A DNA stretch of 51,201 nt, from the NCBI GenBank assembly GCA_019114415.1, contig DXFO01000014.1:1-51201 (forward strand). The letters run 5' to 3'. The notes under the pieces were generated by a model. That model ran no database searches and had not been told where the DNA came from. It was given only the letters and a program-made list of their open reading frames with translations. This document shows positions 1-8,520 of the stretch, piece after piece. Both the position numbers and the translations under genes were made by a program. Positions within the stretch are counted from its first letter, which is position 1. Each line of letters starts with the position of its first letter. Source of the DNA: Candidatus Gemmiger faecavium. GTDB taxonomy: Bacteria; Bacillota; Clostridia; Oscillospirales; Ruminococcaceae.

Positions 1-378
1 GATGTAGTCTTTTATCGCTCCTTCATACTTGCCTACCGTATCTACATAATACCCTCTGCACCAGAAGTGTCGGTTCCCGTATTTATACTTTAGGTTCGCA
101 TGTTTATCGAAGATCATCAGGCTGCTTTTACTTTTCAGGTATCCCATGAAACTTGCTACGCTTAAGTGCGGCGGTATTTCCACTAGCATATGGATATGAT
201 CCGGGCAGCATTCCGCCTCTATGATCCTTACTCCTTTTCTTTCGCTCAGCTCTCTTAGTATTTTTCCTACGTCCGCTTTTATCTTTTTGTAAATGATCTG
301 ACGGCGGTACTTCGGCGCAAATACTATGTGATATTTGCATCTGTATTTGCTATGTGATAAACTCTTTATGTCATCCAT
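1..378 (-). CDS. tnpA: IS200/IS605-type Y1 transposase TnpA, cut by window edge
   Basis: Reading the minus strand from the ATG at 378 gives 126 residues with no stop before the window ends, so the C-terminus lies outside. The family is a small single-strand DNA transposase acting as a dimer. Visible hallmarks are the HUH-type metal site (DHIHM, His61 and His63) and the candidate catalytic tyrosine near residue 125 in the segment AIKDYI. A good AGGAGG lies about 9 bases before the ATG and is buried in a hairpin (384-443). No tnpB-like gene is visible, which fits an IS200-like single-gene element. The DNA is much more AT-rich than the window average, fitting recent acquisition. Confidence 0.9.
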   Translation of the reverse strand, partial: MDDIKSLSHSKYRCKYHIVFAPKYRRQIIYKKIKADVGKILRELSERKGVRIIEAECCPDHIHMLVEIPPHLSVASFMGYLKSKSSLMIFDKHANLKYKYGNRHFWCRGYYVDTVGKYEGAIKDYI

Positions 379-383
379 TGACA

Positions 384-443
384 AGAACCTCCTGTGCTTT
401 TGCTTGGTTGCCAGACCAGCTTTATTCTAGCACAGGAGGTTCT
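384..443 (-). promoter_or_regulatory. Hairpin burying the tnpA ribosome binding site
   Basis: A perfect 15-base inverted repeat (384-398 and 429-443, 30-base loop) holds the AGGAGG of tnpA in its upstream stem arm. IS200 elements are known to repress transposase translation with a 5' UTR hairpin that hides the ribosome site. The arrangement here matches that mechanism; the function is inferred. Confidence 0.75.
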
Positions 444-470
444 TTCTCTTCACTAAAGTATTTTTTATCC

Positions 471-491
471 ACCCCCAGTTGAACTGGGGGT
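471..491. repeat. Subterminal hairpin of the IS200-like left end
   Basis: ACCCCCAGTT at 471-480 is the exact reverse complement of 482-491. This lies 90 bases upstream of tnpA, where IS200/IS605 elements carry the left-end hairpin recognised by TnpA. It is followed on the plus strand by TTTT, so it could also stop transcription. The element's outer tip probably lies between about 492 and 515, but I cannot fix it. Confidence 0.65.
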
Positions 492-509
492 TTTATCATG
501 CCTATTCGG

Positions 510-550
510 CGCCAAAAGAAAAGCAGGAAACCACTTCTGATTTCCTGCTT
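510..550 (-). terminator. Intrinsic terminator of the first XRE gene
   Basis: Stem AAGCAGGAAA (521-530) pairs with TTTCCTGCTT (541-550). On the minus strand it is followed by CTTTTCTTTT. It lies 30 bases downstream of the XRE stop codon. Confidence 0.75.
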
Positions 551-580
551 GCGTGTCACCAGCGAACAGCTGCTGTTCCG

Positions 581-790
581 TTAATCAAAATAGAATAACT
601 CTTCAAACTTCTTGTCAAGAGCAATACATAAAACAAGTGCAAGTTTGGCGGTAGGGTTAAACTGACCTGTTTCAATCGAACTAATGGTATTGCGGGAAAC
701 ACCTACCATTTCGGCAAGTTGAGTTTGGGAAAGTTTGCGCTCTGCTCTTGCTTCTTTCAAGCGATTTTTTAATACCAGTTTATCATCCAT
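581..790 (-). CDS. Small XRE-family helix-turn-helix regulator (copy 1)
   Basis: This is a 69-residue protein made up almost entirely of a Cro/C1-type DNA-binding domain. The LSQTQLAEMVGVSRNTISSI segment is the helix-turn-helix, at about residues 20-39. Such short XRE proteins usually bind DNA as dimers and repress their own operon. It is nearly identical in protein sequence to the gene at 22011-22217, but the DNA differs at many synonymous sites and is far more AT-rich than the neighbouring genes, so it was probably acquired separately. It lies beside the IS200-like element. No DUF6442-like partner gene was recognised upstream, unlike copy 2. Confidence 0.9.
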   Translation of the reverse strand: MDDKLVLKNRLKEARAERKLSQTQLAEMVGVSRNTISSIETGQFNPTAKLALVLCIALDKKFEELFYFD

Positions 791-1169
791 ACTCTTTTTA
801 CGTCCTTAAAAAATTCCAAGCGTAAATTTTTATTTGTCGCTTAATCTGCCATTGTAAAACGCAACCATGTATCTCCCCTTTCCCCGCAAAATACAGCATC
901 GTTTTATGCCGCCTCTTTCTCTCGTTTTTGTCCTCCCCTATGTGTTCATAATACTTTGCATGTTGTTTTATTTGTTTCTGCCGTCCTCCCATGATTTTTT
1001 TGAAAAGCACAGAAAAAAGCCGCCCCTTCCCGGTTGATTTCCGGGTTGGAGCGGCTTTTATTTTGGACAAATTTTATTTGCCGGGATTTTACCCTCTATA
1101 ACAGGTCAGAGCTTGCGGGCAGACCCGTTCTTCCGGGCGGAAATCCTCAGCAAGGATCGTTTTCTCAGG
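791..1169. other. Intergenic region, AT-rich
   Basis: About 380 bases between the XRE gene and the end of amt. It holds the amt terminator (1013-1064). The minus-strand stretch from about 980 to 798 can be read as a 64-codon lysine/arginine-rich frame, but it lacks a convincing ribosome site and family resemblance. I see no clear promoter for the XRE gene. A TTTACGCTTGG stretch near 820 loosely resembles half of the copy 2 operator. Confidence 0.5.
1013..1064 (-). terminator. Intrinsic terminator of amt
   Basis: The stem AAAGCCGC (1016-1023) with an inner CCCGG/CCGGG pairs with GCGGCTTT (1051-1058). Minus-strand transcripts end in a T-run after it. It lies about 105 bases past the amt stop. 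Confidence 0.85.
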
Positions 1170-2885
1170 TCATTCCACATCCTGCAGGGCGGCATAATCC
1201 TGCTCGCCGGTGCGGACTTTGACCACGCGGACTACATTATATACAAAGATCTTGCCGTCGCCGATATGGCCGGTGTACAGCGTGCGGGTGGCGGTGTCGA
1301 TGATCTTCTCCACCGGGATCTTGCTGACGACGACCTCGACCTTGACCTTGGGCATCAGGGTCATATCGACTTCAGCACCGCGGTATTTCTCACCGCTGCC
1401 CTTCTGCAGGCCGCAGCCCATGACTTGCGTCACCGTCATGCCGGTAACGCCGATGCCGTTGAGCGCCCTCTTGAGGGCGTCAAACTTGGCAAGCTGCAAA
1501 ATGATGACCACTTTGTGCATACCGGAATCCAGTTCGGCAGGCAGAGGTTCTTCCCTCTGAACCTTGACCGCCGCGGCCACCTGGGCGGGGCTGGCCTTCT
1601 CCAGATCTCCTTCGCCCAGATCGGTGTTTTCATTGGCGTCCAGTTCGGCATAGGTCGCATCGGTGATGGCAAAGCCTGCGTAGGCGCTGGCCAGGCCATG
1701 CTCGTGGATATCCAGGCCGTCGATCTCTTCCTGTTCGGTGACCCGCAGGCCCACCGTCTTTTTGATAATGGTGAAGATGATGGTCATGGACACCAGCACC
1801 CACGCGGCCACGCACACCAGGCCCAGAGCCTGAATGCCCAGCCGGGTAAAGCCGCCGCCGTAAAACAGGCCGCCGTCGGTGGCGAAAAGACCGACCGCCA
1901 GAGTGCCCCACGCACCGTTTGCACAGTGGACCGAGACAGCGCCCACGGGGTCGTCGATCTTGGCCACATTATCGAAGAACTCCACCGAGAAGACGCACAG
2001 CACACCGGCCACGATACCGATGATCGCCGCGCCCACGGGGTCCACCTCATCACAGCCTGCGGTGATGGCGACCAGGCCGGCCAGAGCGCCGTTGAAGGTC
2101 AGCGAGACATCGGGCTTGCCGTAGCGCAGCCAGGTGGTGATGAGGGCGGCGCAGGTAGCCAGTGCCGCGGCCAGGTTGGTGTTGAAGCAGATCAAGCCGG
2201 CGGAGACCATGGTGTCGTCACCGGTCATGGAGACGGTGGAACCGCCGTTGAAACCGAACCAGCAGAACCACAGGATAAAGACGCCCAGCGCCATGGCGGT
2301 AAGGTTATGGCCGGGGATAGCCCGGGCCTTGCCGTCCCTACCGTACTTACCAATCCGGGGGCCAAGCATGGCCGCGCCCAGGCAGGCGGTAACGCCGCCC
2401 ACAAAATGGACCGCAGTGGAACCGGCGAAGTCATGGAAGCCCAGCTGGCTGAGCCAGCCGCCGCCCCAGATCCAGTGGCCGGAGATGGGGTAAACGATAA
2501 GGCTGATGGCCGCCGAGTACAGGCAGTAGGCGCTGAACTTGGTACGCTCGGCCATGGAACCGGACACGATGGTGGCGGCGGTGGCACAGAACACCGTCTG
2601 GAACACCACATACACCCACACCGGCAGCGTGCCGAAGTCATAATCGCCGCGGATGAGGGGGTCAAAACCGCCGATCAGCGCGCCGTACCCCGCAAACATC
2701 ACGCCGAAGCCCACCAGCCAGAAGCAGGGGGTGCCGATACAAAAATCCATCATATTCTTCATGAGGATGTTGCCGGTATTTTTGGCACGGGTCAGGCCCG
2801 CTTCGCACAAAGCAAAGCCCGCCTGCATGAAGAACACCAGGAACGCCGCAACCAGCGTCCAGATCACGTCAGCAGAATTGTACAT
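1170..2885 (-). CDS. amt: Ammonium transporter with fused C-terminal PII (GlnK-like) domain
   Basis: The protein has 571 residues from the ATG at 2885, which follows GAGGAGAG at good spacing; the longer upstream frame has no ribosome site. Residues 1 to about 425 form the 11-helix Amt/Mep channel for ammonium uptake. The twin pore histidines are visible in AVHFVGG and in VHCANGAWG. Residues from about 456 to the end form a complete PII domain: T-loop segment KYRGAEV, B-loop GHIGDGKIF and C-loop KVRTGE. PII proteins normally bind ATP/ADP and 2-oxoglutarate and plug the Amt pore, so here the regulator is covalently attached. Tyr46 of the T-loop is kept, but the position of the uridylylated Tyr51 of enteric GlnB/GlnK is a valine. 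Amt-PII fusions are known in some anaerobes. Confidence 0.95.
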   Translation of the reverse strand: MYNSADVIWTLVAAFLVFFMQAGFALCEAGLTRAKNTGNILMKNMMDFCIGTPCFWLVGFGVMFAGYGALIGGFDPLIRGDYDFGTLPVWVYVVFQTVFCATAATIVSGSMAERTKFSAYCLYSAAISLIVYPISGHWIWGGGWLSQLGFHDFAGSTAVHFVGGVTACLGAAMLGPRIGKYGRDGKARAIPGHNLTAMALGVFILWFCWFGFNGGSTVSMTGDDTMVSAGLICFNTNLAAALATCAALITTWLRYGKPDVSLTFNGALAGLVAITAGCDEVDPVGAAIIGIVAGVLCVFSVEFFDNVAKIDDPVGAVSVHCANGAWGTLAVGLFATDGGLFYGGGFTRLGIQALGLVCVAAWVLVSMTIIFTIIKKTVGLRVTEQEEIDGLDIHEHGLASAYAGFAITDATYAELDANENTDLGEGDLEKASPAQVAAAVKVQREEPLPAELDSGMHKVVIILQLAKFDALKRALNGIGVTGMTVTQVMGCGLQKGSGEKYRGAEVDMTLMPKVKVEVVVSKIPVEKIIDTATRTLYTGHIGDGKIFVYNVVRVVKVRTGEQDYAALQDVE

Positions 2886-2954
2886 ACACGATCTCTCCTC
2901 TCTGCATACTCCCCACAGCGGCACAACCGAGGAGAAAGGCTGTACCGCAACAGC

Positions 2955-2985
2955 AAAGGCGCCGGGGAAATTCCCCGGCGCCTTT
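2955..2985. terminator. Perfect 15-bp hairpin between ftsH and amt
   Basis: AAAGGCGCCGGGGAA (2955-2969) pairs exactly with 2971-2985. It probably ends ftsH transcription on the minus strand, although the T-tract is weak on both sides. It lies just downstream of the proposed amt promoter, so it would also be in the amt leader. Confidence 0.65.
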
Positions 2986-2996
2986 GCCTTGGCGAC

Positions 2997-3025
2997 AGTA
3001 TATGCGTGTGACCCGCCCGCGTCAA
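2997..3025 (-). promoter_or_regulatory. SigA-like promoter of amt
   Basis: On the minus strand, TTGACG (3025-3020) and TATACT (3002-2997) are separated by 17 bases. This is the only good promoter between ftsH and amt and lies about 110 bases before the amt start. Confidence 0.7.
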
Positions 3026-3123
3026 GCGTTTTTCACAAAATCATGTGTTTTGTCCAATGTTCCACCTTTTCTGCGGGCTCGGGTTTGTGCAGTTTTGAAA
3101 AGAAATCGATGCTTCCCGCCGCC

Positions 3124-5010
3124 TTACGCCTGCTGGGTCTGGTTGAGCAGGTGCATGAATTCCTCACCGGTGATGGTCTCCTTTTCCAGCAGGTAGGAGG
3201 CCAGGCGATCCAGCGCCGCACGGTTTTCACTCAGGATCTTGTAGGCCTTGTCATGGGCCGCCTTGATGGTGGCGCAGACCATCTCGTCCACCTTGCCTGC
3301 CGTCTCACCGGCACAGGTCAGGGAGGTATCGCCGCCCAGGTACTGGTTCTGCACCGTCTCCAGGGCCATCATGCCAAACTCCTCGGTCATGCCGTAGCGG
3401 GTGATCATGGCGCGGGCCAGCTTGGTGGCCTGTTCAATATCGTTGGAAGCCCCCGTGGTCATCTGGTCCTCGCCAAAGACCAGTTCCTCGGCGCAGCGGC
3501 CGCCGGTCAGGGTAGCCAGCTTATTGTTCAGCTCCACACGGCTCATGAGCATCTTTTCCCCTTCATCCACCTGCATGGTATAGCCCAATGCGCCGGAAGT
3601 GCGGGGAATGATGGTGATCTTGGTGACCGGGGCGGAGTGGTTCTGCAGTGCCGCCACCAGGGCATGGCCGATCTCGTGGTAAGCGACGATGCGCTTTTCC
3701 TTGGGCGAGACAACGGCGCTCTTGCGCTGTGCGCCCGCGATGACCGTCTCCACGCTTTCCTCCAGGTCGGACTGTTCCACCGCCGTGCGGTTCTGGCGGA
3801 TGGCGCGCAGGGCGGCCTCGTTGACGATGTTCGCCAGCTCGGCGCCGGAAGCCCCTGCCGTGGACCGGGCAATGAGATCCCAGTCAATATCGCCGCTGAG
3901 TTTGACCTTGGCGGCGTGGACCTTCAAAATGGCGCGGCGGCCGGGCAGGTCGGGCAGTTCCACCGGAACGCGGCGGTCAAACCGGCCGGGACGCAGCAGC
4001 GCCGGGTCCAGGCTTTCGGGGCGGTTGGTGGCAGCCAGAAGCACCACGCCCTTGCGGGCGTCGAAGCCGTCCATCTCGGCCAGCAGCTGGTTGAGGGTCT
4101 GTTCCCGCTCGTCGTTGCCGCCGACACCGCCGGTATCGCGCTTTTTGCCGATGGCATCGATCTCATCAATAAAGACGATGCAGGGTGCTTTTTCATTGGC
4201 CTGTTTGAACAGGTCGCGGACCTTGGCCGCGCCCATGCCCACGAACATCTCCACGAATTCCGAGCCGGACATGGAGAAGAAGGGGACTTTGGCCTCGCCG
4301 GCGACGGCCTTGGCCAGCAGGGTCTTGCCGGTACCGGGAGGGCCCACCAGCAGCACGCCCTTGGGCAGCTTGGCGCCGATGCCCGCGTATTTTTCGGGAT
4401 CATGGAGGAAGTCCACCACTTCCAGCAGGGACTCCTTGGCTTCGTCCTGTCCGGCCACATCGGCAAAGGTGACGCCGGTCTCCGCCTGTTCCACGTAGAT
4501 CTTGGCCCCCGATTTGCCGAAGGCCATGGCGTTGCCCATACCGCCCATGTTGCCTATGCGCTTGGTCATCCAGCGGGAGAGCAGCTCACCGATGACCAGG
4601 AAGAACAGAATGGGCATCACCCAGGACACGATAAAGCTCAGAATGGGGTTGGCCTGGGTGGGGATCTCGGCACTGAAGGAAATCTCCGGGTCGGAGCGCA
4701 GCTGCTCCAGCAGGCGCTGGCCGTCGTCGGGCCAGATGCCGGTCTTGTACACGCCGACCTTGTTATTGTTGTCCGGCTGTTCCGCCGTGAACACCAGCTG
4801 CCCGGAGCTTTCCTCCAGGGCGACCTCCTGCACAAGGCCGTCGTCCACCATGGTCAGGAAATCGCTGTATGCGACCTCCACCACCTTGGTCTCAAGCACC
4901 GAAGGGAAAAACAGGGCGTTGAGCAGCAGTACCACCACCATGGCGATAACGTAATAATAAATTAATGGTTTTTTGGGGGGCTTGCGATCCTTATCCTGAA
5001 TCTCCTGCAT
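3124..5010 (-). CDS. ftsH: ATP-dependent zinc metalloprotease FtsH
   Basis: This is a 628-residue membrane AAA+ protease that extracts and degrades misfolded membrane proteins and short-lived regulators. Two membrane segments (about residues 17-34 and 123-143) flank an extracytoplasmic loop. The AAA module has Walker A GPPGTGKT (223-230), Walker B VFIDEIDA (about 279-286) and the arginine-finger region RPGRFDR. The zinc protease site HEIGH is at 445-449. The start at 5010 is chosen because GAGGAGG precedes it and because it gives the usual short N-terminus; upstream in-frame codons have no ribosome site. The length is typical of the family. Confidence 0.97.
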   Translation of the reverse strand: MQEIQDKDRKPPKKPLIYYYVIAMVVVLLLNALFFPSVLETKVVEVAYSDFLTMVDDGLVQEVALEESSGQLVFTAEQPDNNNKVGVYKTGIWPDDGQRLLEQLRSDPEISFSAEIPTQANPILSFIVSWVMPILFFLVIGELLSRWMTKRIGNMGGMGNAMAFGKSGAKIYVEQAETGVTFADVAGQDEAKESLLEVVDFLHDPEKYAGIGAKLPKGVLLVGPPGTGKTLLAKAVAGEAKVPFFSMSGSEFVEMFVGMGAAKVRDLFKQANEKAPCIVFIDEIDAIGKKRDTGGVGGNDEREQTLNQLLAEMDGFDARKGVVLLAATNRPESLDPALLRPGRFDRRVPVELPDLPGRRAILKVHAAKVKLSGDIDWDLIARSTAGASGAELANIVNEAALRAIRQNRTAVEQSDLEESVETVIAGAQRKSAVVSPKEKRIVAYHEIGHALVAALQNHSAPVTKITIIPRTSGALGYTMQVDEGEKMLMSRVELNNKLATLTGGRCAEELVFGEDQMTTGASNDIEQATKLARAMITRYGMTEEFGMMALETVQNQYLGGDTSLTCAGETAGKVDEMVCATIKAAHDKAYKILSENRAALDRLASYLLEKETITGEEFMHLLNQTQQA

Positions 5011-5048
5011 AAGACATCCTCCTCGTCTAAGCGAAAAAAGCCTGACCA

Positions 5049-5065
5049 TGCGGCAAATCCGCATT
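5049..5065. repeat. Small hairpin in the ftsH leader
   Basis: ATGCGG and CCGCAT form a perfect 6-base stem with a 5-base loop. On the minus strand a run of six T follows about 10 bases later, so it may act as a weak attenuator ahead of ftsH. The function is uncertain. Confidence 0.35.
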
Positions 5066-5187
5066 GCAGTCTCACTTTTGAAGGGTATGATACCAGACGG
5101 AATACGAACTTCCTGTGAACAAAAGCTGAATTGTTTATAAACTTTTGCCCGGCAGGCTGCGCCGATTCCGGGCATACTCCCAGTATC

Positions 5188-5217
5188 AGTATACCCCAGT
5201 GTTCCGAAGGATGTCCA
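5188..5217 (-). promoter_or_regulatory. Probable ftsH promoter
   Basis: The minus strand has TGGACA (5217-5212), an 18-base spacer and TATACT (5193-5188). This predicts a leader of about 170 bases. Confidence 0.5.
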
Positions 5218-5239
5218 TGGACGGTTCCGGGCTTTTGTC

Positions 5240-5902
5240 TCAAAACAGACCGCACAGGCTCAGGGCCAAAAGCAGGATACCGCCGTAGTAGGTGACAAGG
5301 TTGGCAATGTGCAGCCCGGCACTGCGGCCCTGCCGCCCGAAATAGAGAAACAGCAAAATGAAATCCGACGTCCAGAACAGCGCCGCCCCTGCGCAGAGCA
5401 GGACCGCCGCAGGGGTCGCCAGAGCAAATGCCACCGAAAGGCTCTGGGCCAGCAGGGTACTCACCGCAAAGCAGTAGCATACCCCGAAAGGCGCCAGCCT
5501 GCCCATGTTCACGACACCCCGGCGCAGCAGCACCACCAGAACGCCCGCCGAAACCGCAGGCAGCAAAAGCCAGGCCGGGGCGGCGGTGTGCAGCTTCCAC
5601 AGCCCGCCCAGAAAGCAGAGATGCCCGCAGAAGAAGACGCCGATGCCTCCTGCCATCCATGCCGTGCGGCGGGAAAGGTTGTACACGCCCAGGGCCACAT
5701 CCCCCGCCGCGCACAGGACAAAGCCCGCCGTAAAGGTGCGCACCCCGGGGGTGATGTTCCCCTCCAGGGCGCACAGCACCGCCAGCACGATAAAAGCAAG
5801 TCCCGCCGCAGCCTTTGCCGCCGGGTAAGAGGGGCGTCCCCGCAGGGCGAGGACCGTCCCTGCCAGCACCAGATACACCGCCGCCGAAACCGCGATCTCC
5901 AT
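5240..5902 (-). CDS. YhhN/TMEM86-family membrane protein (lysoplasmalogenase-like)
   Basis: This is a 220-residue protein with about eight predicted membrane helices and hardly any loops. The family includes mammalian lysoplasmalogenase TMEM86B and bacterial YhhN, which cleave the vinyl-ether bond of lysoplasmalogens. The family-typical acidic motifs are visible: CAAGDVALG near residue 85 and FWTSDFILL near residue 185. The start at 5902 follows GGGAGG at good spacing. It appears monocistronic, with a promoter at 6029-6057. Many gut anaerobes make plasmalogens, so a lipid role is plausible, but activity cannot be read from sequence. Confidence 0.8.
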   Translation of the reverse strand: MEIAVSAAVYLVLAGTVLALRGRPSYPAAKAAAGLAFIVLAVLCALEGNITPGVRTFTAGFVLCAAGDVALGVYNLSRRTAWMAGGIGVFFCGHLCFLGGLWKLHTAAPAWLLLPAVSAGVLVVLLRRGVVNMGRLAPFGVCYCFAVSTLLAQSLSVAFALATPAAVLLCAGAALFWTSDFILLFLYFGRQGRSAGLHIANLVTYYGGILLLALSLCGLF

Positions 5903-6217
5903 CCCATGACCTCCCTGCCGGGGCGGCGTTGCAAAGCGGCCCCGGATACGATATAATCAACATCGGTACAGCATTTGTACCGGATGAACGTCACTGTATG
6001 CGGGCAGGTCTGCCCGCGTTCCAGCTTTAGTATAACGGAAGCCTCCTGCGGCGGCAAGCGCCGGGGAGGCGCCGGCGGCATAAGGCCCGCTTTTCCCCTG
6101 CGGGGAATGGCGCAGCATCGTAAGTTCCACCGTCACAAGCATGTTTATGGCGGGGATAAATTTTACGTCACAAGGTCTTTTGCACGCACGGCATAAAAGG
6201 AAAGGCAGGTTTTTGGC
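5903..6217. other. Divergent intergenic region
   Basis: About 315 bases between the YhhN gene and ugd. It contains the YhhN promoter (6029-6057) and a palindrome GCGGGCAGGTCTGCCCGC (6000-6017) in the YhhN leader. I do not see a convincing promoter for ugd. Confidence 0.5.
6029..6057 (-). promoter_or_regulatory. Probable promoter of the YhhN-family gene
   Basis: The minus strand has TTGCCG (6057-6052), a 17-base spacer and TATACT (6034-6029). The leader would be about 120 bases. Confidence 0.5.
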
Positions 6218-7402
6218 ATGAAGATCACCGTTGCCGGCACCGGGTATGTGGGCTTGTCCATCAGCGTGCTGCTGGCCCAGCACAACGAGGTGTGGGCCAT
6301 GGACATTCTGCCCGCCAAGGCCGAGGCCATCAACGCCCGCCGCTCCCCCATCGCGGACACCGAGATCGAGGAGTATCTGGCCAGCCGGGACCTGAACCTG
6401 CGGGCCACCACCGACGCCGCGGCGGCCTATCCCGGGGCGGATTTCATCGTGGTGGCCACCCCCACCAACTACGACCCGGACAAAAACTATTTTGACACCT
6501 CCAGCGTGGAGGCGGTGCTGGACCTGGCCGGGCAGTATGCCCCGGAGGCCACCGTCATCATCAAATCCACCGTGCCGGTAGGCTACACAGCCCAGATCCG
6601 CAACCGCTATCCCGGCCGGCAGATCCTGTTCAGCCCGGAATTTCTGCGGGAGGGCCATGCCCTGTACGATAACCTCTACCCCAGCCGCATCGTGGTGGGC
6701 GCTCCCGCCGGGGACGACGCCGCCCTGGCAAAGGCCAAACAGTTTGCCGGTCTGCTGGCGGAGGGGGCCATCAAGGAGGACATTCCCACCCTCTTCCCCA
6801 GCCTGACCGAGGCGGAGGCCATCAAGCTGTTCGCCAACACCTACCTGGCTCTGCGGGTAGCCTTCTTCAACGAGCTGGACACCTACGCGGCGGCTCGGGG
6901 GCTGGATACCAAGGGTATCATCGAGGGCGTCTGCCTGGACCCGCGCATCGGCAGCCACTACAACAACCCCAGCTTCGGCTACGGCGGTTACTGCCTGCCC
7001 AAGGACACCAAGCAGCTGCTGGCCAACTACCGGGACGTTCCCCAGAACCTGATCCAGGCCATTGTGGACTCCAACCGCACCCGCAAGGACTTTATCGCCG
7101 AGGATGTGCTCTCCCGCCATCCCAAGGTGGTGGGCGTCTACCGTCTGACCATGAAAGCGGGCAGCGACAACTTCCGCCAGTCCAGCATCCAGGGCGTCAT
7201 GAAGCGCATCAAGGGCAAGGGCGTCCCCGTGGTGGTGTACGAGCCCACCCTGGACGCCGGGGAGTTCTACGGCAGCCGGGTGGAGCACGACCTGGACGCA
7301 TTCAAGAAAGAATGCGACATCATCCTGACCAACCGCGCCGCACCGGAGCTGGCCGACGTGGCGGACAAGGTCTACACCCGTGATATCTATTCCCGGGACT
7401 GA
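6218..7402 (+). CDS. ugd: UDP-glucose/nucleotide-sugar 6-dehydrogenase
   Basis: This 394-residue enzyme oxidises a nucleotide sugar, most likely UDP-glucose to UDP-glucuronate, with NAD+ for surface polysaccharides. The N-terminal Rossmann motif GTGYVG (residues 7-12) is intact. The catalytic cysteine is Cys259 in [10 protein letters not shown]. The STVPVGYT segment near 117-124 and the FSPEFLREG segment near 138-146 are family signatures. The length fits the short bacterial form. It is alone on the plus strand and is followed by a small terminator. Exact sugar specificity (glucose or N-acetyl sugar) is inferred. Confidence 0.92.
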   Translation: MKITVAGTGYVGLSISVLLAQHNEVWAMDILPAKAEAINARRSPIADTEIEEYLASRDLNLRATTDAAAAYPGADFIVVATPTNYDPDKNYFDTSSVEAVLDLAGQYAPEATVIIKSTVPVGYTAQIRNRYPGRQILFSPEFLREGHALYDNLYPSRIVVGAPAGDDAALAKAKQFAGLLAEGAIKEDIPTLFPSLTEAEAIKLFANTYLALRVAFFNELDTYAAARGLDTKGIIEGVCLDPRIGSHYNNPSFGYGGYCLPKDTKQLLANYRDVPQNLIQAIVDSNRTRKDFIAEDVLSRHPKVVGVYRLTMKAGSDNFRQSSIQGVMKRIKGKGVPVVVYEPTLDAGEFYGSRVEHDLDAFKKECDIILTNRAAPELADVADKVYTRDIYSRD

Positions 7403-7405
7403 CCC

Positions 7406-7439
7406 GTCTGCCGGCGGCCGCATTGGGGCAGACTCTTTT
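7406..7439 (+). terminator. Weak intrinsic terminator after ugd
   Basis: GTCTGCC (7406-7412) pairs with GGCAGAC (7427-7433), followed by TCTTTT. Confidence 0.5.
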
Positions 7440-7506
7440 GAGATGAGCACCGCGTTTCCGTGCGGCCAACATTCAACAATTTTACCTTCTGCGGAGGAAA
7501 ACTCTT

Positions 7507-8439
7507 ATGGTTCAAAACACTGATATCGTCGTCATCGGCGCGGGCATCGCGGGCATGACGGCAGCTGTTTACGCCGTGCGCGCGGGCAAGCGCGTGACGG
7601 TGCTGGAGTGCGAGGGCTTCGGCGGCCAGATCGCCTCCTCCCCCCGGGTAGAAAACTACCCCGGCATTGCGGGCATTTCCGGCGCGGACCTGTCCGACGC
7701 CATGTACAAGCAGGCTTCCGACCTGGGCGTGGAATTCGCCTTTGCCCAGGCCCAGTCCGTTGCTCCCCAGGCCGACGGCGGCTTTGTGGTGGAGAGCGAC
7801 GCGGGCACCTACGCCTGCCGCAGTGCCATCCTGGCCACCGGCGCCCATCACCGGGGCCTGGGCCTGCCCAAAGAGAAGGAACTGACGGGCCGCGGCGTGG
7901 CCTACTGCGCGGTGTGCGACGGCGCCTTTTACCGCGACGGCAAGACCGCCGTGGTGGGCGGCGGCAGCGCGGCTTTGCAGAGCGCCGAGTATCTGTGCGG
8001 CGTCTGCAAGGAAGTGGTGCTGATCCACCGCCGGGACGAGTTCCGGGGCGAGGCCGCCCTGGCCAAGCGGGTCTGTGCCAACCCCAACCTGACCCTCATG
8101 CTGGACAGCAACGTGGTGGAGTACCTGGGCGACGACAAGCTGACCGGCATTGTGGTGGAGAACAAAAAGACCGGCGTCCGCACCGAAGTGGCGGTGGACG
8201 GCCTGTTCCTTGCAGTGGGCCAGCAGCCCGCCAACGAGCGGTTTGCCCCGCCGGTGGAGCTGGATGCTTCCGGCTACGTGCTGGCAGGTGAGGACTGCCG
8301 CACCAACGTTCCCGGCCTGTTTGCCGCGGGCGACTGCCGCGTCAAGTCGGTGCGCCAGCTGACCACCGCTGCCGCCGACGGCACCGTGGCGGCCCTGGCT
8401 GCCTGCACCTGGGTGGACGAACATCCGGCGGCGGAATGA
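7507..8439 (+). CDS. trxB: Thioredoxin reductase (NADPH), TrxB family
   Basis: This 310-residue flavoprotein passes electrons from NADPH through FAD to thioredoxin or a similar small thiol protein. The FAD-binding GAGIAG is at residues 11-16. The redox-active pair is Cys134 and Cys137 in YCAVCDG. The NADPH-binding GGGSAA is at 151-156, followed by the HRRDEFR cluster typical of NADPH-dependent forms. The C-terminal FAD motif FAAGDCR is present. The start follows GCGGAGG. No thioredoxin gene is adjacent. Confidence 0.95.
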   Translation: MVQNTDIVVIGAGIAGMTAAVYAVRAGKRVTVLECEGFGGQIASSPRVENYPGIAGISGADLSDAMYKQASDLGVEFAFAQAQSVAPQADGGFVVESDAGTYACRSAILATGAHHRGLGLPKEKELTGRGVAYCAVCDGAFYRDGKTAVVGGGSAALQSAEYLCGVCKEVVLIHRRDEFRGEAALAKRVCANPNLTLMLDSNVVEYLGDDKLTGIVVENKKTGVRTEVAVDGLFLAVGQQPANERFAPPVELDASGYVLAGEDCRTNVPGLFAAGDCRVKSVRQLTTAAADGTVAALAACTWVDEHPAAE

Positions 8440-8462
8440 CCAAAGGAACCAAGCAATCAATC

Positions 8463-8514
8463 AAAAAACGGCGGACGCAGGAGAAAGTTCTCCCGGCGTC
8501 CGCCGTTTCTTTTT
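8463..8514. terminator. Bidirectional terminator between trxB and the membrane protein gene
   Basis: AACGGCGGACGC (8467-8478) pairs with GCGTCCGCCGTT (8496-8507). It is flanked by an A-run on the left and TTTCTTTTT on the right, so it can serve both convergent genes. Confidence 0.9.
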
Positions 8515-8520
8515 ACGGGT

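Noticed and set aside
798-1070. 90-codon minus-strand frame upstream of the first XRE gene
   Set aside because: It starts inside the amt terminator and lacks a ribosome site and family resemblance; a shorter 64-codon version cannot be fully excluded.
1113-3011. 632-codon open frame on the plus strand opposite amt
   Set aside because: It is a GC-driven shadow: the minus strand encodes a full Amt-PII protein with all motifs, and the plus frame has low-complexity His/Gly/Asp-rich sequence without a ribosome site.
2653-4965. 770-codon plus-strand frame opposite ftsH
   Set aside because: Same reason; ftsH on the minus strand is unmistakable.
5957-7450. 497-codon minus-strand frame opposite ugd
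   Set aside because: The plus strand encodes a complete nucleotide-sugar dehydrogenase; the antisense frame lacks any motif.
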